Shown here piece by piece: positions 45,813 through 55,865 of a stretch of 64,000 bases of DNA. This DNA is from Prevotella sp. (GTDB lineage: Bacteria; Bacteroidota; Bacteroidia; Bacteroidales; Dysgonomonadaceae). Each line of letters begins with the position of its first letter. Position 1 is the first letter of the stretch. The DNA lies in the NCBI GenBank assembly GCA_031271965.1, contig JAISUS010000028.1, forward strand, positions 186,001 to 250,000, given 5' to 3'. A program made the position numbers and the translations under genes. The notes under the pieces are model-generated. The model saw only the letters and a list, made by a program, of their open reading frames with translations. It was not told where the DNA came from and ran no database searches.

Positions 45813-46642
45813 TGACAAAATATCTGGATAATACATTCGACCCAAACCGGTTGCTCAATACATTCGATGAGTTGCCATTCTGGTCTGCTCCTTTTGGATT
45901 AAAACTGCTTGATAATATAGATTATAAAAAGAACATATCTGTTTTAGATATAGGGTTTGGTTCAGGCTTCCCTCTTACAGAGATTGCTATGCGTTTAGGC
46001 GATAGTTGCACAATCTATGGAATAGACCCTTGGGCTGAAGCTATAGAAAGAACCAGACTGAAACTCGATTATTATAATATAAACAACGTAAATTTAATAG
46101 AAGGAGTTGCAGAAAATATACCTCTAAAAGACGATTCTTTGGATTTGATAACCAGTAATAACGGTATAAATAATGTTGCTGATATAGAGCAAGTTATTTC
46201 GGAATGTAGCCGGATCATGAAACCAGGTGGCCAGTTTATTCAGACTATGAATCTCGATAAAACAATGTTTGAGTTTTATAATGTCATGAAAGATGTTCTG
46301 ATAGAATTGAAATTATACGAAGAGATAGAGGATATGCATAAGCATATAGCCGTAAAACGCCCTTCCATAGATCTTTTTACAGAAATAATGCAAGAGTGCG
46401 GTTTTATTATTAAAAGTATTGAATATGACCAATTTAATTATAAATTTGTCGATGGAACAACCTTGTTGAGTCATTATTTCATTCGTATGGCGTTTATGGA
46501 TTCGTGGATAGCCTTGTTGCCGCAAAATAAGATAAAAGAAATATTTAGCCAAATAGAAAACGCATTAAATAAGCAAGCAGATATTTTAGGCGGAATAAAA
46601 TTAAGTGTTCCGTATGTCTTGATTGATGCAATAAAGAAATAA
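45812..46642 (+). CDS. Class I SAM-dependent methyltransferase
   Basis: A 276-residue Rossmann-fold methyltransferase of the UbiE/Methyltransf_11 group. Motif I is VLDIGFGSGFPLTEIAMRLG (about 46-65), motif II the IYGIDPWAEAIERT acidic strand, motif III ENIPLKDDSLDLITSNNGINNV, and then the VISECSRIMKPGGQFIQTM post-motif. The C-terminal 100 residues are helical and probably choose the substrate, which is unknown. It overlaps ligA by one base (TAATG) and is 34 bases before galK. Confidence 0.9.
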
Positions 46643-46676
46643 ACCTTTTAATAACCTAGAATAATAAAAATTAACC

Positions 46677-47831
46677 ATGGAATTAAAGACAATTCAAGAA
46701 AAATTTAAATCCTTGTATGGAACAACAGGCGTTGTATATACTTCGCCGGGACGTATTAACCTAATTGGAGAGCACACCGACTATAACGGAGGATTCGTAT
46801 TACCGGGAGCAATAGATAAGGCTATGTATTGCGAAATCAAACCGAATGGAACAGATAAGGTCAGAGCTTTTGCACTAGACTTGGAAGAATCTGCTGAGTT
46901 TGGCTTAGACGAAAATGATCTTCCGGCAAAACAATGGGCTAAGTATATTTACGGAGTATGTCGCGAAATAATCAAGAAAGGTAAATCTGTACCCGGATTT
47001 GATTGCGTATTCGCCGGAGATGTGCCTCTTGGTGCGGGAATGTCTTCTTCTGCCGCTCTGGAAAGCTGTTTCGGTTTTGCTATCAATGATACTTACAACT
47101 TAGGTTTGGACCGTTTCGAACTAGCCTTAATAGGACAGGCTACCGAGCATAATTATGTAGGAGTGAAGTGTGGTATTATGGACCAGTTTGCATCGTGCTT
47201 TGGTAAAGAGGGTTCATTGATTCGCTTAGACTGCCGTTCTTTGGAATATCAATATGTGCCATTCAATCCGGCCGGCTATCGCTTGGTTTTGGTAAACACA
47301 TGTGTTTCTCACAATCTGGCTGAAGGGGCTTATAACAAACGCCGTCATTCATGCGAAAATGTAGCAGCAGCTATCAAAAAACGTCATCCTGAAGTGGAAC
47401 TTCTTCGCGATGCTAATCTCGATATGCTGAAAGAAGTAGCGAATGAAGTAAGTGCTGAGGACTACATACGAGCAGAATTTGTAATAGAAGAAATACAACG
47501 TTTGTTAGATGCTTGTGCTGCTTTGGAAATAGGTGACTATGAAACAGTAGGTAAAAAGATGTACGAAACGCACATAGGACTAAGCCGTAAGTATGAAGTA
47601 AGTTGCGAGGAGCTGGATTTTCTGAATGACATAGCCCGCGAATGTGGTGTATCCGGATCTCGTGTAATGGGAGGTGGATTTGGCGGTTGTACAATCAACC
47701 TTGTAAAAAATGAATTGTACGATGGATTCATTAAACGGGCAACAGAGAGCTACGAGCAAAAATTCAAGATCAAACCTAAAGTGTATGATGTTATAATTAA
47801 AGACGGAGCCAGAAAATTATACATACAATAA
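46677..47831 (+). CDS. galK: Galactokinase
   Basis: A 384-residue GHMP-family kinase. The galactokinase signature PGRINLIGEHTDYNGGFVLPGAI is at about residue 25-48, the ATP-binding loop PLGAGMSSSAALE at about 121-133, and the third motif GSRVMGGGFGGCTINL near 323-338. The catalytic Asp is in GIMDQFASCFGKEG. It phosphorylates galactose to galactose-1-phosphate in the first step of the Leloir pathway. No galT or galE is nearby, so the rest of the pathway is elsewhere. It follows the methyltransferase by 34 bases. Confidence 0.97.
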   Translation: MELKTIQEKFKSLYGTTGVVYTSPGRINLIGEHTDYNGGFVLPGAIDKAMYCEIKPNGTDKVRAFALDLEESAEFGLDENDLPAKQWAKYIYGVCREIIKKGKSVPGFDCVFAGDVPLGAGMSSSAALESCFGFAINDTYNLGLDRFELALIGQATEHNYVGVKCGIMDQFASCFGKEGSLIRLDCRSLEYQYVPFNPAGYRLVLVNTCVSHNLAEGAYNKRRHSCENVAAAIKKRHPEVELLRDANLDMLKEVANEVSAEDYIRAEFVIEEIQRLLDACAALEIGDYETVGKKMYETHIGLSRKYEVSCEELDFLNDIARECGVSGSRVMGGGFGGCTINLVKNELYDGFIKRATESYEQKFKIKPKVYDVIIKDGARKLYIQ

Positions 47832-47902
47832 AGAATGAGGCAGAATTTATTTTCTGAAAGAAAAATACAATAATAAAATTTGTAAAATATTGATTTGCAT
47901 CT

Positions 47903-48415
47903 ATGTTTGATTTTTTGATAAAGAGGAAAATAGATTCTGCTTTTAAAAATAATAAAAGAAGGCATGCTCTGAAGAACATGAAGAGTATGCATAATATACT
48001 GATATTCTTTTCATATTCTGATTGGAAAGCTATTAGTCAAATTGCTCAAGATTTGAAACAAGAGGGGAAAAAAGTAGTTATGTGGACCATCTATCCACGT
48101 AAAAGAGATGCAGATAGTACCATTTTCCCTATAAATGTAAAAGTAATTCGGCAAGATGAAATGTCGCTTCTGAACATATTGTCATCCTCGGTGGTAGATG
48201 AATTTAAATCTTTATCGTACGATACACTGATAGACTTGACTACAAAACAAAGCAATGTATTTGAATACCTTCTGGCACAAAATACTTCAGAGTTCAGCAT
48301 AGGCATATCTGAACCACATCAAAAAGTATATGATTTCATTATTTTCAAAAAGGAAAATGAAACATTAAGAGAAACTTACGATCAAATAAAATTTTACCTG
48401 AACAATATATGTTAG
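47903..48415 (+). CDS. DUF6913 family protein
   Basis: A 170-residue soluble protein beginning with a basic helix (FLIKRKIDSAFKNNKRRHAL), followed by an alpha/beta part: ILIFFSYSDWKAISQIAQDL, KKVVMWTIYPRK and a later TLIDLTTKQSNVFEYLLA and SIGISEPH. This small family of unknown function sits before dapA in many Bacteroidales genomes, as here (59-base gap). The role is unknown. Confidence 0.8.
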   Translation: MFDFLIKRKIDSAFKNNKRRHALKNMKSMHNILIFFSYSDWKAISQIAQDLKQEGKKVVMWTIYPRKRDADSTIFPINVKVIRQDEMSLLNILSSSVVDEFKSLSYDTLIDLTTKQSNVFEYLLAQNTSEFSIGISEPHQKVYDFIIFKKENETLRETYDQIKFYLNNIC

Positions 48416-48474
48416 GGTATGAATTAATTCGTAATTTTGCACAAATATCTTTCTGAAAGCTTGAACTTTTTCTT

Positions 48475-49368
48475 ATGTCTAGAATAAATCTAAGAGGAAT
48501 GGGAGTTGCTCTTATAACTCCTTTCAAAAATGATGAAAGTGTCGATTACGATGCTTTGCTCAAACTTGTTGATTATCAATTACAAAATGGCACTGACTAT
48601 CTGGTTGTATTAGGTACCACAGCTGAAACTCCAACTCTGACCGAATATGAAAAGAAAAAGATTGTAGAATTGGTAGTTAGCAGGGTAAATGGTCAGATTC
48701 CGATTATAATAGGAGAGGGGGGCAATAATACACGGGCAATTGTAGACAAGCTGAAAAAAAACGATTACGCAGGAATCGACGGTATACTATCTGTTGTTCC
48801 ATATTACAATAAACCATCTCAAGAAGGCATATATCAGCACTATAAGGCTATTTCAGAAGCATCTTCATTACCCATTATATCTTATAATGTACCTGGACGA
48901 ACAGGTGTGAATATGACTCCGGATACGACTCTCCGTATTGCAAATGATTTTACAAATATTGTTGCAGTAAAAGAAGCTTCGGGCAACATGACCCAAATGG
49001 ATGAGATAATCAAGCGAAAACCTGAACATTTTGAGGTTATATCAGGAGACGATGGCGTTACCTTTCCATTAATCACATTAGGGGCCATTGGGGTTATATC
49101 GGTTATTGGAAATGCTTTTCCTAAAGAATTTAGCCGTATGACACGTCTGGCTTTGGAAGGAGACTATGCCAGTGCTCTTACTATTCACCATAGTTTCAAC
49201 GAACTATTCAATCTCTTGTTTGTAGACGGAAATCCCGCAGGCGTTAAATGTATGCTGAACATGATGGGCTATATAGAAAATAAACTCCGTCTGCCTTTAG
49301 TGCCCACACGTATTACTACATATGAGCAGATAAGAAACGTTTTAATTGAACTGAACATTAAGTGCTGA
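48475..49368 (+). CDS. dapA: 4-hydroxy-tetrahydrodipicolinate synthase
   Basis: A 297-residue class I aldolase (TIM barrel). Schiff-base Lys166 is in IVAVKEAS, Tyr137 in ISYNVPGRTG with Arg142, and Thr48-Thr49 in GTTAETPT complete the proton relay. It condenses pyruvate with aspartate semialdehyde in lysine and meso-diaminopimelate synthesis. Close relatives include N-acetylneuraminate lyase and KDG aldolase, but the GTTAE and NVPGRTG motifs point to DapA. It is the last plus-strand gene before the minus-strand alginate locus. Confidence 0.95.
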   Translation: MSRINLRGMGVALITPFKNDESVDYDALLKLVDYQLQNGTDYLVVLGTTAETPTLTEYEKKKIVELVVSRVNGQIPIIIGEGGNNTRAIVDKLKKNDYAGIDGILSVVPYYNKPSQEGIYQHYKAISEASSLPIISYNVPGRTGVNMTPDTTLRIANDFTNIVAVKEASGNMTQMDEIIKRKPEHFEVISGDDGVTFPLITLGAIGVISVIGNAFPKEFSRMTRLALEGDYASALTIHHSFNELFNLLFVDGNPAGVKCMLNMMGYIENKLRLPLVPTRITTYEQIRNVLIELNIKC

Positions 49369-49386
49369 TCAAATTTGTGACAAAAA

Positions 49387-49421
49387 AGATGAGCCGTCCT
49401 GTTTTATGGAACGACCCATCT
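49387..49421 (-). terminator. Terminator downstream of the esterase
   Basis: On the minus strand AGATGGGTCGT pairs with ACGGCTCATCT (11 bp, two G-U wobbles) and is followed by CTTTTTTG. It ends the esterase transcript; the plus-strand stem has two mismatches, so it is weaker for dapA. Confidence 0.65.
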
Positions 49422-49456
49422 ACATGAAAATAACCTATTTTGACCTATACCGGTTT

Positions 49457-50341
49457 TTATTCGATAATTCCTGTACTTATCAGGAAGTTTATAATAGCTT
49501 TACTCAATTTAGATTTATATTCGTCATTGAATTTTCCGTGTTCTCCACCCGGCACAGTCATAAATTCAGATTTCACTCCGTTTTTCTGTAAAAGACTATA
49601 TAGATTCACCGATTGTGAATAAGGCACTATCGGGTCAGAGTCACCATGTACAATAAATGTTGGGGGAGTGTTTTTATTTATATATGTTACAGGCGATACC
49701 GACTTCATAAATTCTATATTCCCGGCTTCCTTACCAAGCCATCTGACAGCTGATTTATAAGCTTTTTCTCCTGTCGAAAATGGTACCATATCAGCTATAC
49801 CATATTTATTGATAACGGCTGCGACTTTTATATTTTCTATATCACCACGATCGGTATCAAAGATCGGATTGTCAGCTAAATAACCGCCACACATAGCCAG
49901 ATGTCCTCCTGCAGATCCTCCCATTATAACAATCTTGTCTGTATCAATATTAAGCTCCCCGGCATGTTTACAGAGATAAATAAGCACCGACCTTACATCT
50001 TCAATAGCGGCCGGAGCCGGAGCAACATCTACCAATCTGTAACCAATATTAGCTACGGCCATTTTCTTTTTAAAGAATGAACCGAATCCGGTTTGTTGTT
50101 CTTTATTTCCGTGATTCCATCCTCCACCGTGAATATTGATAATAATTGGAGTAGGAGTCCCCGTATTTGGAGGTAAGTACAAATCCATTTTGCCTTGCCA
50201 ACTATCGACTGTCTTGTATATTACATCGAGTTTTGCTGTGTAATCCTTAGGCATGGATACGCCATACTTTGTATTTATGTTTTGCGCTGTAGTCAACAAC
50301 ATAAAACAGGAAAGGATGAATAAAAGTGCTTGTTTTTTCAT
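49457..50341 (-). CDS. Secreted alpha/beta-hydrolase esterase
   Basis: A 294-residue protein with a signal peptide (MKKQALLFILSCFMLLTTAQ). The catalytic domain shows the oxyanion-hole HGGGW (71-75), nucleophile Ser143 in GGSAGG, Asp236 in HGDSDPIV and His268 in GGEHGK, the BD-FAE/carbohydrate-esterase type. It is exported, probably to the periplasm. It lies in the same direction just after the alginate catabolic genes but behind a terminator-like hairpin (50380-50410). It may remove acetyl groups from O-acetylated alginate oligomers; this is a context-based guess. Confidence 0.85.
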   Translation of the reverse strand: MKKQALLFILSCFMLLTTAQNINTKYGVSMPKDYTAKLDVIYKTVDSWQGKMDLYLPPNTGTPTPIIINIHGGGWNHGNKEQQTGFGSFFKKKMAVANIGYRLVDVAPAPAAIEDVRSVLIYLCKHAGELNIDTDKIVIMGGSAGGHLAMCGGYLADNPIFDTDRGDIENIKVAAVINKYGIADMVPFSTGEKAYKSAVRWLGKEAGNIEFMKSVSPVTYINKNTPPTFIVHGDSDPIVPYSQSVNLYSLLQKNGVKSEFMTVPGGEHGKFNDEYKSKLSKAIINFLISTGIIE

Positions 50342-50379
50342 GGTGATTTTTTATGTATTGTTCTTAAAAGAACCTGAAC

Positions 50380-50410
50380 AAAAAGAGACTCTAATATAGA
50401 ATCCCTTTTT
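50380..50410 (-). terminator. Terminator between the SDR gene and the esterase gene
   Basis: On the minus strand AAAAAGGGATTC and GAGTCTCTTTTT form a 12-bp stem (two G-U pairs) with a 7-base loop and a T-run in its descending arm. It would separate the esterase from the upstream alginate genes or lower its level. Confidence 0.55.
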
Positions 50411-50424
50411 GATTTGATGTATTG

Positions 50425-51177
50425 TTACGAGAAGAATATACCTCCATTGATATCGATATTTGTTCCGGTAATATAATCCGAGTCATCGGCAGCAAAGAAC
50501 AAAACAAGATCTGCTACATCATTGGCATCACCTTCACGACGCAAAGGATATACCGATTTCATTTTCTCTCTGTTCTCCGGAGTGTTGAATCTATCATGGA
50601 ACGAAGTTGCAATAGTACCCGGAGCTAAAGCATTTACACGGATTCCTTTAGGGCCAAGCTCTTTCGCCATAGAGCGGGTAAATGTCATAACTGCACCTTT
50701 TGATGTAGCATACAATGATGCGCCCGGACCACCTCCGTCACGTGCAGCCAGTGATGAGAAGTTAATAATCGAACCGCCTTGCTCCATATATGGAACTGCC
50801 TCACGAGTACACAGCCAGCAGCTTTTCATATTTACATCCATCAGGAAGTTGTACCAGTCTTCGTCTTGCTCAGTTATTTGTTTGCGACCGACCAGTCCGC
50901 CTACCACATTGACCAGAATATCTATCTGACTACCATAAGCTTTCTTTCCTTCTTCAAATAATCTTTTCACATCATTGGCTTTGGTCATATCACCTTGCAC
51001 AATAATACATTGACCACCTGTACTCTCTATCAGGGCTTTTGTTTCTTCGGCTTCCTCTATTTTGTCGAAATAGTTAACTACTACCTTTGCACCTTCTTTT
51101 GCCAGTTTTACAGAGATAGCTCTACCCAAATCTCTGGCTCCGCCTGTCACAACGGCTACTTTTCCTTTTAATTTCAT
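50425..51177 (-). CDS. SDR oxidoreductase, probable DEH reductase
   Basis: A 250-residue classical short-chain dehydrogenase. The coenzyme loop is TGGARDLGRAI (11-21), the structural NVVGG is at 90-94, and the catalytic triad is Ser141/142, Tyr156 and Lys160 (YATSK). The end is GGIFFS. In alginate loci the SDR enzyme reduces 4-deoxy-L-erythro-5-hexoseulose uronate (DEH) to 2-keto-3-deoxygluconate. The cofactor (NADPH or NADH) is not obvious. It lies 46 bases downstream of the MFS carrier in the catabolic operon. Confidence 0.88.
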   Translation of the reverse strand: MKLKGKVAVVTGGARDLGRAISVKLAKEGAKVVVNYFDKIEEAEETKALIESTGGQCIIVQGDMTKANDVKRLFEEGKKAYGSQIDILVNVVGGLVGRKQITEQDEDWYNFLMDVNMKSCWLCTREAVPYMEQGGSIINFSSLAARDGGGPGASLYATSKGAVMTFTRSMAKELGPKGIRVNALAPGTIATSFHDRFNTPENREKMKSVYPLRREGDANDVADLVLFFAADDSDYITGTNIDINGGIFFS

Positions 51178-51223
51178 TTCTTTTTAACTGTTATTTATAC
51201 GTTATTAATTGTAAGTTTTCCTG

Positions 51224-52522
51224 TTAATTCTGATTTTCGATCTTCCCGCCGAACAAGAATACCGATAATAGGCACAATGGTACTAACACTGCTCCCAGAA
51301 TAAAGAATGGAAGCCAACTACCTCCCGACGTTAATGAAGGTATGAATACCATAGATAGTATCACTCCCAATGTTGCCGCAGCACCTCCTAATCCTGCAAG
51401 TGAGCCTACAGTTTTACCTGAAAACAGATCAGATGGAAGAGTTTGTATATTGGTCATTGCAAATTGAAATCCACATAGTATAAATACCATCAACCCTATA
51501 GCCACCTGTACACTGGAAGCGAAAGCTGTACCGATAAGTGCCGGCAACATAATAACAGCACCGATAACTAAAGCCAGCTTACGAGCATAATTTACTGATT
51601 TTCCATTTTTTATAAGTTTTCCGGAAAACCATCCTCCGGCTAGACTTCCTATCATTGCTCCTATATACGGAATCCCCGCATAAAGTCCTATACTTTTAAT
51701 ATCAAAGCCATGGACATCGAACAAATAAATAGGCAGCCATGCAACGAACATCCACCACACAGGATCGAGGAAGAAACGTCCGGCGATGACAGCCCAACTC
51801 TTCTTATTCTTTACTAATTCTTTCCACGACAAAGCTCTGTCATCTACAATCTTCGCTTCAGGCTGTCCGCTAAGTATATACTCACGTTCTTGTTCTGTAA
51901 TCCATTCATGGTATCTCGGCCCCTTCTTATTTATTATTAACCAAGGAATAAGCCATAATAATCCCAATCCTCCAATGATAACAAAAGTCATCTTCCATCC
52001 AAATGATGTATACAACAATGCGATTAGGATAGGGGAGATGATAGCCCCAATAGATGCTCCGGCATTAAATAATCCTTGAGCGAATGCCCGTTCCCTGGTC
52101 GGAAACCACTCTGCATTACTCTTGGCAGCTCCCGGCCATGGACCCGCTTCTCCTAATCCTAACATGGAACGGAAAAAACAAAGAGAAGTTAGTCCTTTAG
52201 CAAAAGCTGTACATGCATCGGCTATTGCCCATATAGTAACAGAAACTACAAATCCTATGCGTGTTCCTATTTTATCGTATAGTTTTCCTGACAGCATTTG
52301 GCTGACACCGTAAGCCACCATAAAGAACATATAGATATACGAGTAAATCTCTTTCGACTTTTGTGAATACTCTTCTGTCGAGAGATTTATGTCGTCTATT
52401 AATCCTAAATCTTTTACTATACCTTGCCACATTATAGACAAAGTATTCCTGTCGAGGTAGTTAATTATAGTCACCATTACAATGAGAATAATTACCCACC
52501 ACCGCAATCCTTTAATTTTCAT
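51224..52522 (-). CDS. MFS hexuronate-type transporter
   Basis: A 432-residue carrier with 12 predicted spans. It belongs to the anion:cation symporter (ExuT/GudP-like) branch: RWWVIILIVMVTIINYLDRNTLS at the N-terminus, the loop motif GKLYDKIGTRIGFV, and FFRSMLGLGEAGPWPGAAKSNAEWFP. It likely brings unsaturated monouronate or DEH from periplasm to cytoplasm by proton symport. Its genes upstream (KdgF-like) and downstream (SDR) fit that path. Confidence 0.92.
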   Translation of the reverse strand: MKIKGLRWWVIILIVMVTIINYLDRNTLSIMWQGIVKDLGLIDDINLSTEEYSQKSKEIYSYIYMFFMVAYGVSQMLSGKLYDKIGTRIGFVVSVTIWAIADACTAFAKGLTSLCFFRSMLGLGEAGPWPGAAKSNAEWFPTRERAFAQGLFNAGASIGAIISPILIALLYTSFGWKMTFVIIGGLGLLWLIPWLIINKKGPRYHEWITEQEREYILSGQPEAKIVDDRALSWKELVKNKKSWAVIAGRFFLDPVWWMFVAWLPIYLFDVHGFDIKSIGLYAGIPYIGAMIGSLAGGWFSGKLIKNGKSVNYARKLALVIGAVIMLPALIGTAFASSVQVAIGLMVFILCGFQFAMTNIQTLPSDLFSGKTVGSLAGLGGAAATLGVILSMVFIPSLTSGGSWLPFFILGAVLVPLCLLSVFLFGGKIENQN

Positions 52523-52546
52523 AAGCGGGTGAGTTACTTTTTTAAA

Positions 52547-52897
52547 CTATAATGTTTCGTAGAAATCTTCTCTTATAGGACTGAATACATCTATTAAAAT
52601 TCCTTCTTCGAGACAAACGCATCCATGTAAAATATCAGGCTCAGTATAGAAACCATCGCCTGCTTGCAATACTTTAGTTTCGTCCCCAATAGTCATTTCA
52701 AATTTTCCGGATACAACATAGGTCGTTTGTGCATGCATATGTTGATGTTTGTATCCGATAGCTCCTTTCTCGAACATAACTTTTACCATCATAATGCTGT
52801 TATCGTAACCTATGAATTGACGAGTAATTCCTTCACCGGCAGTATATATTTTTTCCTGATCGGCTATAAAGAATGGTTTACTTTGTACTTTTTTCAT
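52547..52897 (-). CDS. kdgF: KdgF-like cupin, uronate ring-opening enzyme
   Basis: A 116-residue single cupin. Metal ligands His51, His53 and Gln57 (KHQHMHAQTTYV) and His91 (DILHGC) fit the KdgF pattern. KdgF speeds conversion of the cyclic unsaturated 4,5-monouronate released by lyases into the linear keto acid DEH. No signal peptide is seen, so it is cytoplasmic. It sits 24 bases after the MFS start side and 27 bases from PL17, within the catabolic operon. The name is given by family and context; other cupins have the same fold. Confidence 0.82.
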   Translation of the reverse strand: MKKVQSKPFFIADQEKIYTAGEGITRQFIGYDNSIMMVKVMFEKGAIGYKHQHMHAQTTYVVSGKFEMTIGDETKVLQAGDGFYTEPDILHGCVCLEEGILIDVFSPIREDFYETL

Positions 52898-52924
52898 AAT
52901 TTTAATATTTATATTTTAGGTTTT

Positions 52925-55036
52925 TTATTTAGTTAAACAGGTCTGATTCTGCATATCAACAACTATTATTTTTCCATTAATGGTCTCCACTTCTATGATA
53001 CTATAATCTTTATTTGCAAAACGAATGTCCTTAACCTGCGATTGAGAATTTCTCGTTTCTTCCACATCTGCCAGAAAACGACCATGAGGTTCGATGACTG
53101 TAAGATAAATACGATTTTTACTTTTATCCCGCAACATAAATGCGGGCTCATTTCTCAAATTGAAATTCGGATCGTTAGCCCCTATACGATTCAAATATAA
53201 ATCGGTATCAGGGTTTATCAGAGTAGTAATAGTATAAAATCGTGACTGGTTGAGAAACGTTATAGAGGCTGTCCTTTTATCACTTTTCCCTACAGCTTCT
53301 TTCCACAAATACTGATAGCCATTTTTATCGCCCAAAGGCTCTCTGCTTATAGTGAAAGCTTTATATGGATAATCAGCAGACATCAACTGTCCCATAAAGT
53401 AGTATGGAAGATCGTATTGATGCTCGCTATCCGATTCGGCTTTGAAAAAATCTATGATCAGCGCTTGACTCATTCCCTCCGGTTTAACCATTAGTATGCT
53501 CCTACTCATCTTTACACCCGGTGATGCATTTTCTTCAACAGCTGATATCTCCTTATAATTTTCTTTATCCACAAAGGCTGTGATAGTGGGTGCGTGCTTC
53601 TCTGCAATTTTCAGTTTACCGCCATAGTGAGATGTTCCATCTACAGTAAGAGTATTATGAGCTATAGTTTGCTTTGCCCAATCATCGTTTTCAGGAAGAT
53701 AATGTCCTCCATTTTTAGCTTCTATATTAACATAGCGTGCAGCGCCATAGTCTTGTAGCACTTGTCTGCCGTTATCATATAGACTAATGGTGAGCTTATC
53801 AAAGTGCCCGTGTCCCATACCTTGTGATGTGGCTTTCATCAACACACATGTCTGGTTTTTACCTTCACCCGTACGCAAAATACCTATACCTCCTTGCTTG
53901 CCATCGGCACCATCACGAACTAACATCGTTTTTTGTTCGAAAGGTTTAATTTCACTTTCCATTAATCCTTTAGCCGCAATCATTCCTGCATCGGTAAGAA
54001 TCACTCTTCCTTGTTGTTTTACAATGTCGAGTAATGATTTATCTTTGGTTATGTTATAAACTATATCGACACCATACACAAGTTCCGTACTATTCCATGT
54101 TTTATAAAGGGCATCATTCAACAAGAAGAATTCGCCATTCGAATCAGCCAGTTGCAATAATGTATTTACAGCTTTAACAAGTATTCGATCACGATATTCG
54201 AAAATTTTTCTTTGTGAATCGTTATTTTGAATAGCTTGTCCATACATTACGAATGGCTGTAAAGAATAACGTTGATAATAAGGCCCTTCGGTAAAATATC
54301 CATCAGGAGAAAACAATTCATCCATCTGCCTCATAAATCCGCCCTTACCATCTTTTGATAGCCCGTAAAGTGATTTTTCGACCAGATCGGCATCATTCAT
54401 CACATATCCGATCATGCCAACAGCTGCAACCGCCCAAGTTCCATGGTTATGAATTTTATTGAAAGTGGCCTGATTATCTACTGCAATAAACTGTACCATC
54501 GGGCGAAAAAGATTCTTCTCAATATATTCTCTTTCTTTTTCTGAAAGATAGTCGTAAATACAATCATATGCCTGTGCCGTATGTACAAGCCATACGCATT
54601 CATTCAACCCCTGCCAAAAAAGTTTACCCCGATAATTGGATTTTTGAACAGGGTGTAATGGTAAACCGGGATATATGCGGGCATATTCCATCAACATGTT
54701 TTTTACAAACAGAGCATATTTATCTTCTTTATATAGTTGATAAAGAACACCCATTTGTTGCATTTCTATATAGTTTTGCTTATGCCGCTCATGGGTGTAT
54801 CCACCGCCGGGGTCTTTAGGAATTGGTACATCCACAGGTAGGGATAGTACCTTATCCATATCTTTTTTGGTCTTATTCAGTGTCTTGGCAAATAAAGACT
54901 TGCCGGACATTTCTTTCCTTATATCAGCTATTCCATTATTAGTGAGTAGCAAACAAGGATGATCTTTCGCATTTATACTCTGAATAAAGATAAACAGATA
55001 GGTTAATAATAAGATGTATGCGGCTTTACATTTCAC
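52925..55036 (-). CDS. PL17 exo-oligoalginate lyase
   Basis: A 703-residue heparinase II/III-fold lyase with a signal peptide (cleavage near SINAK, about residue 24). The alpha-toroid (about 40-330) holds Asn197-His198 in IHNHGTWA and the catalytic tyrosines in EGPYYQRYS (253/254, 257). The C-terminal beta-sandwich (about 370-700) has the GMGHGHFDKL metal/His region (409-411) and QDYGAARY. These match the Asn-His-Tyr set of PL17 enzymes, which release unsaturated monouronate from the end of alginate oligomers. It is first in the catabolic operon, after the GntR gene, and probably periplasmic. Confidence 0.93.
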   Translation of the reverse strand: MKCKAAYILLLTYLFIFIQSINAKDHPCLLLTNNGIADIRKEMSGKSLFAKTLNKTKKDMDKVLSLPVDVPIPKDPGGGYTHERHKQNYIEMQQMGVLYQLYKEDKYALFVKNMLMEYARIYPGLPLHPVQKSNYRGKLFWQGLNECVWLVHTAQAYDCIYDYLSEKEREYIEKNLFRPMVQFIAVDNQATFNKIHNHGTWAVAAVGMIGYVMNDADLVEKSLYGLSKDGKGGFMRQMDELFSPDGYFTEGPYYQRYSLQPFVMYGQAIQNNDSQRKIFEYRDRILVKAVNTLLQLADSNGEFFLLNDALYKTWNSTELVYGVDIVYNITKDKSLLDIVKQQGRVILTDAGMIAAKGLMESEIKPFEQKTMLVRDGADGKQGGIGILRTGEGKNQTCVLMKATSQGMGHGHFDKLTISLYDNGRQVLQDYGAARYVNIEAKNGGHYLPENDDWAKQTIAHNTLTVDGTSHYGGKLKIAEKHAPTITAFVDKENYKEISAVEENASPGVKMSRSILMVKPEGMSQALIIDFFKAESDSEHQYDLPYYFMGQLMSADYPYKAFTISREPLGDKNGYQYLWKEAVGKSDKRTASITFLNQSRFYTITTLINPDTDLYLNRIGANDPNFNLRNEPAFMLRDKSKNRIYLTVIEPHGRFLADVEETRNSQSQVKDIRFANKDYSIIEVETINGKIIVVDMQNQTCLTK

Positions 55037-55117
55037 TGTTTTCTTATTTTTTTATAGAGACTGTTTTGCTAAAAACATTGCCCTGAAAAGCCAACGATTA
55101 TAACTGTAACAGTTTCC

Positions 55118-55840
55118 TTAGTTAATCACTATGTTTTGAATGTTCTGCTTCGATGCAAAATCCATCACTCCTGCCAAATGTTGTTTCATTATAGCTTCTG
55201 CGGCTTTAGAATCTTGTTTCCTTATGTATTCAAACATAAGTTCATGTTCAAGAGTCGTTATAGAACTATTCTGAACCCTTGAATTGTCACAAACCCAGAA
55301 TTTCTTATAATTGGTCATCAAATCAGGTGTGATTATAAGCATCATAGACTTTAATACTTGATTTTTCGACGCTGTTGCTATCTGCCTATGAAAATTCAAA
55401 TCCTCTTCTACAGCAGGCTCTCCTGCATTTATTTTTTCGGAACAGAGACGCAGACGAGTCTCTATTAACTTCAGATCCTCATTAGTTCTTCTTTCACAGC
55501 ATAGCTTTATTGCACTTATCTCTAATAACAATCGTGTTTCGGCTAAGGAGTAGAAATCATAGGTCTCAATATGCATTGCATCGGAAATCAATCCCTCGAG
55601 TGCAGATATATCTAATGCTGCAACAAAAGTTCCACTTTGAGGTAAGGTTTTAAGAATACCATAAAATTCGAGTTTCTTTATAGCCTCTCTCACGTGAGAT
55701 CTACTAGCCGAGAATAATTCTGCCAATTTACGCTCTGACAACAACCTATCACCTGGTTTTAGCTGGCCTGTTTTCAGCCAGTTTTTTAATTGTTCAATTA
55801 TTAAATCAACAGGCTTCTCTACTTTCTTAGTCAATTCCAT
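55118..55840 (-). CDS. FadR-family GntR regulator of the alginate locus
   Basis: A 240-residue repressor-type regulator. The N-terminal winged helix (about 10-75) shows LKPGDRLLSERKLAELFSASRSHVREAIKKLE and SGTFVA. The C-terminal all-helical FCD ligand domain (about 90-230) has the conserved Asp/His metal ligands in EEDLNFHRQI, EHELM and KQHLAG. The ligand is probably a uronate or DEH/KDG-type molecule; FCD proteins such as ExuR, UxuR and the Zobellia alginate regulator AusR use such ligands. The divergent promoter region contains palindromes matching its likely operator. Confidence 0.9.
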   Translation of the reverse strand: MELTKKVEKPVDLIIEQLKNWLKTGQLKPGDRLLSERKLAELFSASRSHVREAIKKLEFYGILKTLPQSGTFVAALDISALEGLISDAMHIETYDFYSLAETRLLLEISAIKLCCERRTNEDLKLIETRLRLCSEKINAGEPAVEEDLNFHRQIATASKNQVLKSMMLIITPDLMTNYKKFWVCDNSRVQNSSITTLEHELMFEYIRKQDSKAAEAIMKQHLAGVMDFASKQNIQNIVIN

Positions 55841-55865
55841 AATATCAATCTTTAATTAATCTGTG

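Noticed and set aside
49406..49591. Small plus-strand frame after dapA
   Set aside because: It covers the minus-strand terminator and the 3' end of the esterase gene and its translation is low-complexity Phe/Ser/Arg.
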